Part shown: positions 7,240 through 10,043 of the stretch, in pieces
How positions within the stretch are numbered: the stretch's first letter is position 1
Layout: every line of letters begins with the position of its first letter
From: Cyclobacteriaceae bacterium
GTDB taxonomy: Bacteria; Bacteroidota; Bacteroidia; Cytophagales; Cyclobacteriaceae
Direction: 5' to 3'
Length of the DNA stretch: 10,043 nt
NCBI GenBank assembly: GCA_009885605.1
Contig: VFKK01000240.1
Span: 1 to 10,043 of the forward strand
Notes under the pieces: model-generated
Told to the model about the DNA's origin: nothing
What the model saw: the letters and a program-made list of their open reading frames with translations, nothing else
Database searches by the model: none
Made by a program: the position numbers and the translations under genes

Positions 7240-7535
7240 GCTTTAAAATCTCTATTTCGGAAGCTGCCAAATCCGAATTAAGAGAAGCTTTTCTATGGTA
7301 TGAAGATCAATTGGAAAATTTGGGAGATAAATTTCAAAAAGAAATACTTTCAGGTATTGAATCTATAAAATCAAACCCCAACAAATTATAAATCCGCTAC
7401 GAAATCGTTCGAGTGTATTTTTTAAGAAAATTTCCATTTGGAATTCATTATTCCTTTTCAGAAAATTCAATCATAATTATAGGCATTTTCCATACTTCAC
7501 AAAACCCTGAAAAATGGAGAAAATCCAGAATATGA
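7236..7535 (+). pseudogene. ParE/RelE-family toxin, interrupted by one in-frame TAA
   Basis: The frame starts with the ATG overlapping the antitoxin stop. It reads 51 residues (MSFKISISEAAKSEL..., then ...GIESIKSNPNKL) and meets TAA at 7389-7391, codon 52. In the same frame it continues without further stops for 47 more codons (IRYEIVRVYFLRKFPFGIHY, later FHTSQNPEKWRKSRI) to TGA at 7533-7535. The joined product would be 98 residues plus the disrupted position, a normal ParE/RelE toxin size. The second half carries the family's core: the R of IRYEIVR, the FPFGIHY strand, and the closing H..Q.P.KWR. Related toxins as I recall them often read Q-I-R-Y here, so a single CAA-to-TAA change fits best; loss of Tyr is also possible. 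The toxin would be an mRNA interferase or gyrase inhibitor, and the truncated form lacks the catalytic C-terminal half. A sequencing error cannot be excluded. Confidence 0.85.
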
Positions 7536-7694
7536 AAGTTGAAAGTGAGCATTGGAGCAAACCGATTTCAAAAAATACTGTTTATACCAATTTTTGAATA
7601 TCCTAAATTCCCATTCCTCCTGATTTCTCGGTAGTTTAGCTCTTAGAATTAACGCTTTCTAATTCGCCCAACCCGGCCCTTTGATTCTTACTCC
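7536..7694. other. Intergenic region before the amidase gene, with an AT-rich inverted repeat
   Basis: This 159-bp gap separates the dead toxin from the amidase operon and should hold the operon's promoter. The only structure seen is TTCAAAAA (7567-7574) and TTTTTGAA (7591-7598), a perfect 8-bp inverted repeat around 16 bases. As RNA it would be weak, and it lacks a following T-run, so it is at best a marginal terminator or a protein-binding site. No clear TTTG / TAnnTTTG promoter was recognised. Confidence 0.35.
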
Positions 7695-8381
7695 ATGCTG
7701 ACAATAACACCCGCTTTACGCAAGAGTCCAATCCTGATTTTGGCTTTGGCAATGTTCCAGATCTCTTGTGCAACCAGCCAGGCGACTTTCCGGATATTCG
7801 ACAAACCCATCACCTGGAATGCGGAAAGGGAGGAACTTTCTCTCAAATACCTGAAAGAAAGACACGGCCTTGAGAAAGAAACCGCAAGTATAGATCCTCA
7901 GATGGTAGTGGTTCACTGGACTGCGATCAATTCGATTGAAGTTACTTTTGATGTTTTCAACCCGTCTACACTCGGAGGCAGAGAAGATCTGACAGGAGCG
8001 AGCAATCTGAATGTCTCAAGTCAGTTCCTGATCGATCGGGATGGTACAATTTTCCGACTTTTACCCGATACCACATTTGCTCGGCACGTTATTGGCTTGA
8101 ATTATCTTGCGATAGGAATTGAGAATGTCGGAGGATCAGATTCACCTTTGACCAAAGAGCAACTCAAAGCAAACGAAAAACTCATTCGCTATCTCAAAAG
8201 AAAGTATCCAATTGAGTACGTGATCGGGCATCATGAGTACCAAAACTTCCAGACAACTGACCTTTGGAAAGAAACTGATCCCGATTATCGAACTGTAAAA
8301 TCTGATCCCGGAGATGCATTTATGCAAAAGCTCCGAAAAAATCTGACTGACCTGAACCTGAAACCAGTTCCAAAACTTTGA
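7695..8381 (+). CDS. N-acetylmuramoyl-L-alanine amidase, Amidase_2 family lipoprotein (AmiD-like)
   Basis: This 228-residue zinc amidase should cut the bond between N-acetylmuramic acid and the first L-Ala of the peptidoglycan stem peptide. The N-terminus has a hydrophobic signal (about residues 11-24) ending QISC, with C25 the likely lipidated Cys, although the lipobox is weak. The Amidase_2 / PGRP fold spans about 68-215. The zinc ligands read as H74 (VVVHWT), H179 (GHHEY) and D204 (KSDPGD), matching the His-His-Asp set of AmpD; E143 in GIENVG fits the conserved acidic residue. The segment SSQFLIDRDGTIFRLLPD is typical of the family. AmpD is cytosolic, whereas export and lipidation make this closer in design to E. 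coli AmiD. The next gene starts 18 bp after the stop and encodes a glycan hydrolase, suggesting a shared role in peptidoglycan turnover or daughter-cell separation. The family call is strong. Confidence 0.92.
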   Translation: MLTITPALRKSPILILALAMFQISCATSQATFRIFDKPITWNAEREELSLKYLKERHGLEKETASIDPQMVVVHWTAINSIEVTFDVFNPSTLGGREDLTGASNLNVSSQFLIDRDGTIFRLLPDTTFARHVIGLNYLAIGIENVGGSDSPLTKEQLKANEKLIRYLKRKYPIEYVIGHHEYQNFQTTDLWKETDPDYRTVKSDPGDAFMQKLRKNLTDLNLKPVPKL

Positions 8382-8399
8382 ATTGCCAATTGACTACCT

Positions 8400-10043
8400 A
8401 TGTCATCCTTCACTAAATACCTTTTCCTTTTTCTGATTTCCGGCTTGTTGCTGGGAGCTTGTAAAACTCAAGAACCTTCCGGAAACAGCTCAAAAACCAC
8501 CCCTCCGGCAACTTCAAAACCTGCCCCAAACACCTCAAACCTTCCTGTCAAAACCATTCCATTAGCTTCTGTATCCTTAAAACCGTTGAGCTATCAGCTA
8601 CCTGAAATGCCAAGGGAATTTCGTGCAGTCTGGATCGCAACCGTTGCAAATATTGATTGGCCAGTATCTCCGACCGATCCTTATGAGAAGCAAAAGCGTG
8701 ATTTTATCGCTTTGCTTGACCATTACAAAGGACTCAATTTCAACGCAGTCATCGTTCAGGTTCGCACGGCGGGCGATGCTTTTTACCCGAGTAATTTTGC
8801 CCCCTGGTCCAAATACCTGACAGGAAAAGAAGGGAAAGCGCCTGATACAAATGAGAATCCGCTTACCTGGATGATCCAGGAATCACATGCCCGAGGCCTT
8901 GAATTTCATGCCTGGCTGAATCCATATCGGGCGACTTTTGACATGAAAACTGAGTTGCTCAGTCCAAATCATGACTTCAATCAGCACCGCGACTGGATGC
9001 TGAAATACGGAACAAAGTATTATTACAATCCCGGACTTCCACAGGTAAAAGCTCATCTGACTGCTGTGATAAAGGAAATTGTAGATAATTACGACATCGA
9101 TGCGGTCCACTTTGACGATTACTTTTATCCCTACAGAATAGCTAAAGAGACTTTCCCGGATAAAAAAACATACGATCTATACAAAAAGCCGGGCCAAACT
9201 CAGGATGACTGGAGAAGGCAAAATGTAAATGATCTCATCCAATCCGTACATGCGACAATCAAGGCATCCAAGCCTTGGGTGCAATTCGGAATTTCTCCTT
9301 TTGGCGTTTGGAGAAACCAAGCCATGGATCCGAAGGGTTCCCCTACCCGAGCAGGACAAACCAACTACGATGATCTTTTCGCCGACCCGATGACCTGGAT
9401 GAAAAATGGGTGGATCGATTACCTCATTCCGCAGGTGTACTGGAGTATGGAGCATCCTTTGGCTTCTTATCGAAAGCTGAACGACTGGTGGTCAAACAAT
9501 AGCCACGGCACCAATATCTATGTGGGGAATGGCCCTTATAAAATCCGGGAAGATTCGGATGCAGCGTGGAAAATCCCTTCCGAACTCAATACCCAAATCA
9601 ATTATACCAGAACGCTCCCCTCAATTCAGGGAAATGCCTTTTTCTCAGCCAAATCTCTCTTTACCAAGAATCAGGATGTAGCTTCACTTCTGAAAAAAGA
9701 ACTTTACAACAAGCCCACCTTACCTCCGGCTTTCGAACCTAAATCTCCATCGATTATCGATATTCCGGTCGTTTTCAGCGTTGAAACCACTACGGCTCTT
9801 ACCAAAATCAGTCTTGAAAAGCCTCTTGATCCCGCCATCCGATACGGAATGGTGCAAGGTGCAAATGAGCTCAATCTCCTTCATGACGCAGTAATCCATC
9901 CGGTTTGGGTAGGAGGAAGTCGGGCAAGATCTCTGGAAGTAACCAGTCTGAATACCGAATATCTTGCCATTCGCTGGATCGATCACTTTGGAAGAATCGT
10001 CCAGACTCAGGTGTACCAAATCCCAAAATCTGCCCGTCCATGA
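8400..10043 (+). CDS. GHL10 (DUF187) family glycoside hydrolase lipoprotein, DigH/YngK-like
   Basis: This 547-residue lipoprotein is complete, its TGA being the last three bases of the window. Residues 1-20 are a signal peptide with a good lipobox (LLGAC, C21). Residues about 24-60 are a Ser/Thr/Pro-rich linker. The GHL10 barrel covers about 70-390, opening with FRAVWIATVANIDWP and containing FNAVIVQVRTAGDAFYPS, FHAWLNPYR and VHFDDYFYPY (D239-D240, probably in the active site), then GISPFGVW and LIPQVYWSME. A C-terminal beta-rich domain of about 100 residues follows, possibly fibronectin-III-like. E. coli DigH (formerly YddW), in this family, cuts peptidoglycan glycan strands already denuded of stem peptides. 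The amidase encoded 18 bp upstream would generate such strands, so the pair makes functional sense. Substrate specificity is inferred, and some family members may act on other glycans. Confidence 0.92.
   Translation: MSSFTKYLFLFLISGLLLGACKTQEPSGNSSKTTPPATSKPAPNTSNLPVKTIPLASVSLKPLSYQLPEMPREFRAVWIATVANIDWPVSPTDPYEKQKRDFIALLDHYKGLNFNAVIVQVRTAGDAFYPSNFAPWSKYLTGKEGKAPDTNENPLTWMIQESHARGLEFHAWLNPYRATFDMKTELLSPNHDFNQHRDWMLKYGTKYYYNPGLPQVKAHLTAVIKEIVDNYDIDAVHFDDYFYPYRIAKETFPDKKTYDLYKKPGQTQDDWRRQNVNDLIQSVHATIKASKPWVQFGISPFGVWRNQAMDPKGSPTRAGQTNYDDLFADPMTWMKNGWIDYLIPQVYWSMEHPLASYRKLNDWWSNNSHGTNIYVGNGPYKIREDSDAAWKIPSELNTQINYTRTLPSIQGNAFFSAKSLFTKNQDVASLLKKELYNKPTLPPAFEPKSPSIIDIPVVFSVETTTALTKISLEKPLDPAIRYGMVQGANELNLLHDAVIHPVWVGGSRARSLEVTSLNTEYLAIRWIDHFGRIVQTQVYQIPKSARP

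Noticed and set aside
7392..7535. The second half of the toxin frame as an independent small gene.
   Set aside because: It has no start codon after the TAA and continues the conserved toxin fold exactly in frame, so it is the remainder of the interrupted gene.

Overview
The window looks like a chromosomal segment from a member of the Bacteroidota, perhaps Cyclobacteriaceae-like. This is inferred from the TonB-dependent receptor with an N-terminal carboxypeptidase-regulatory-like domain, an upstream protein tail resembling the Bacteroidota-specific HYC_CC_PP family, start codons without clear Shine-Dalgarno sites, and many exported or lipid-anchored proteins. All supported genes are on the + strand, and the genus cannot be fixed from the sequence alone.

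Layout. (1) Positions 1-2893 hold a probable metal-uptake cluster: the C-terminal part of an HYC_CC_PP-like protein (cut by the window edge), a TonB-dependent outer-membrane receptor, and a small secreted heavy-metal-associated (HMA) domain protein. An intrinsic terminator at 2917-2946 closes it. Each of the three proteins carries an adjacent Cys-Cys pair, and the HMA protein also has a CxxC site, so copper or another soft metal is the likely cargo. (2) Positions 3085-4761 encode a Tat-exported two-domain metallophosphoesterase/5'-nucleotidase-like enzyme with Trp in place of the family's usual catalytic His; a strong terminator follows at 4807-4832. (3) Positions 4895-6982 encode a penicillin-acylase-family Ntn hydrolase lipoprotein. 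Its predicted catalytic residues (Ser beta1, His beta23, Val beta70) follow the pattern of long-chain acylases such as PvdQ rather than penicillin G acylase. (4) Positions 7011-7535 are an AT-rich patch with a small toxin-antitoxin module. The antitoxin gene is intact, but the ParE/RelE-like toxin is interrupted by one in-frame TAA, with the rest of the frame preserved. (5) Positions 7695-10043 hold two closely spaced genes for envelope lipoproteins: an Amidase_2 N-acetylmuramoyl-L-alanine amidase and a GHL10 (DUF187) glycoside hydrolase of the type that includes E. coli DigH. Together they could strip stem peptides from peptidoglycan and then cut the denuded glycan.

The window therefore reads as envelope-centred housekeeping and nutrient-acquisition genes, interrupted by one decayed toxin-antitoxin module. 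I see no rRNA, tRNA, CRISPR array, insertion sequence or phage gene. The observations most worth following are the metal cluster with repeated vicinal cysteines, the GNWE metallophosphatase, the single-stop toxin pseudogene, and the amidase-DigH-like pair.
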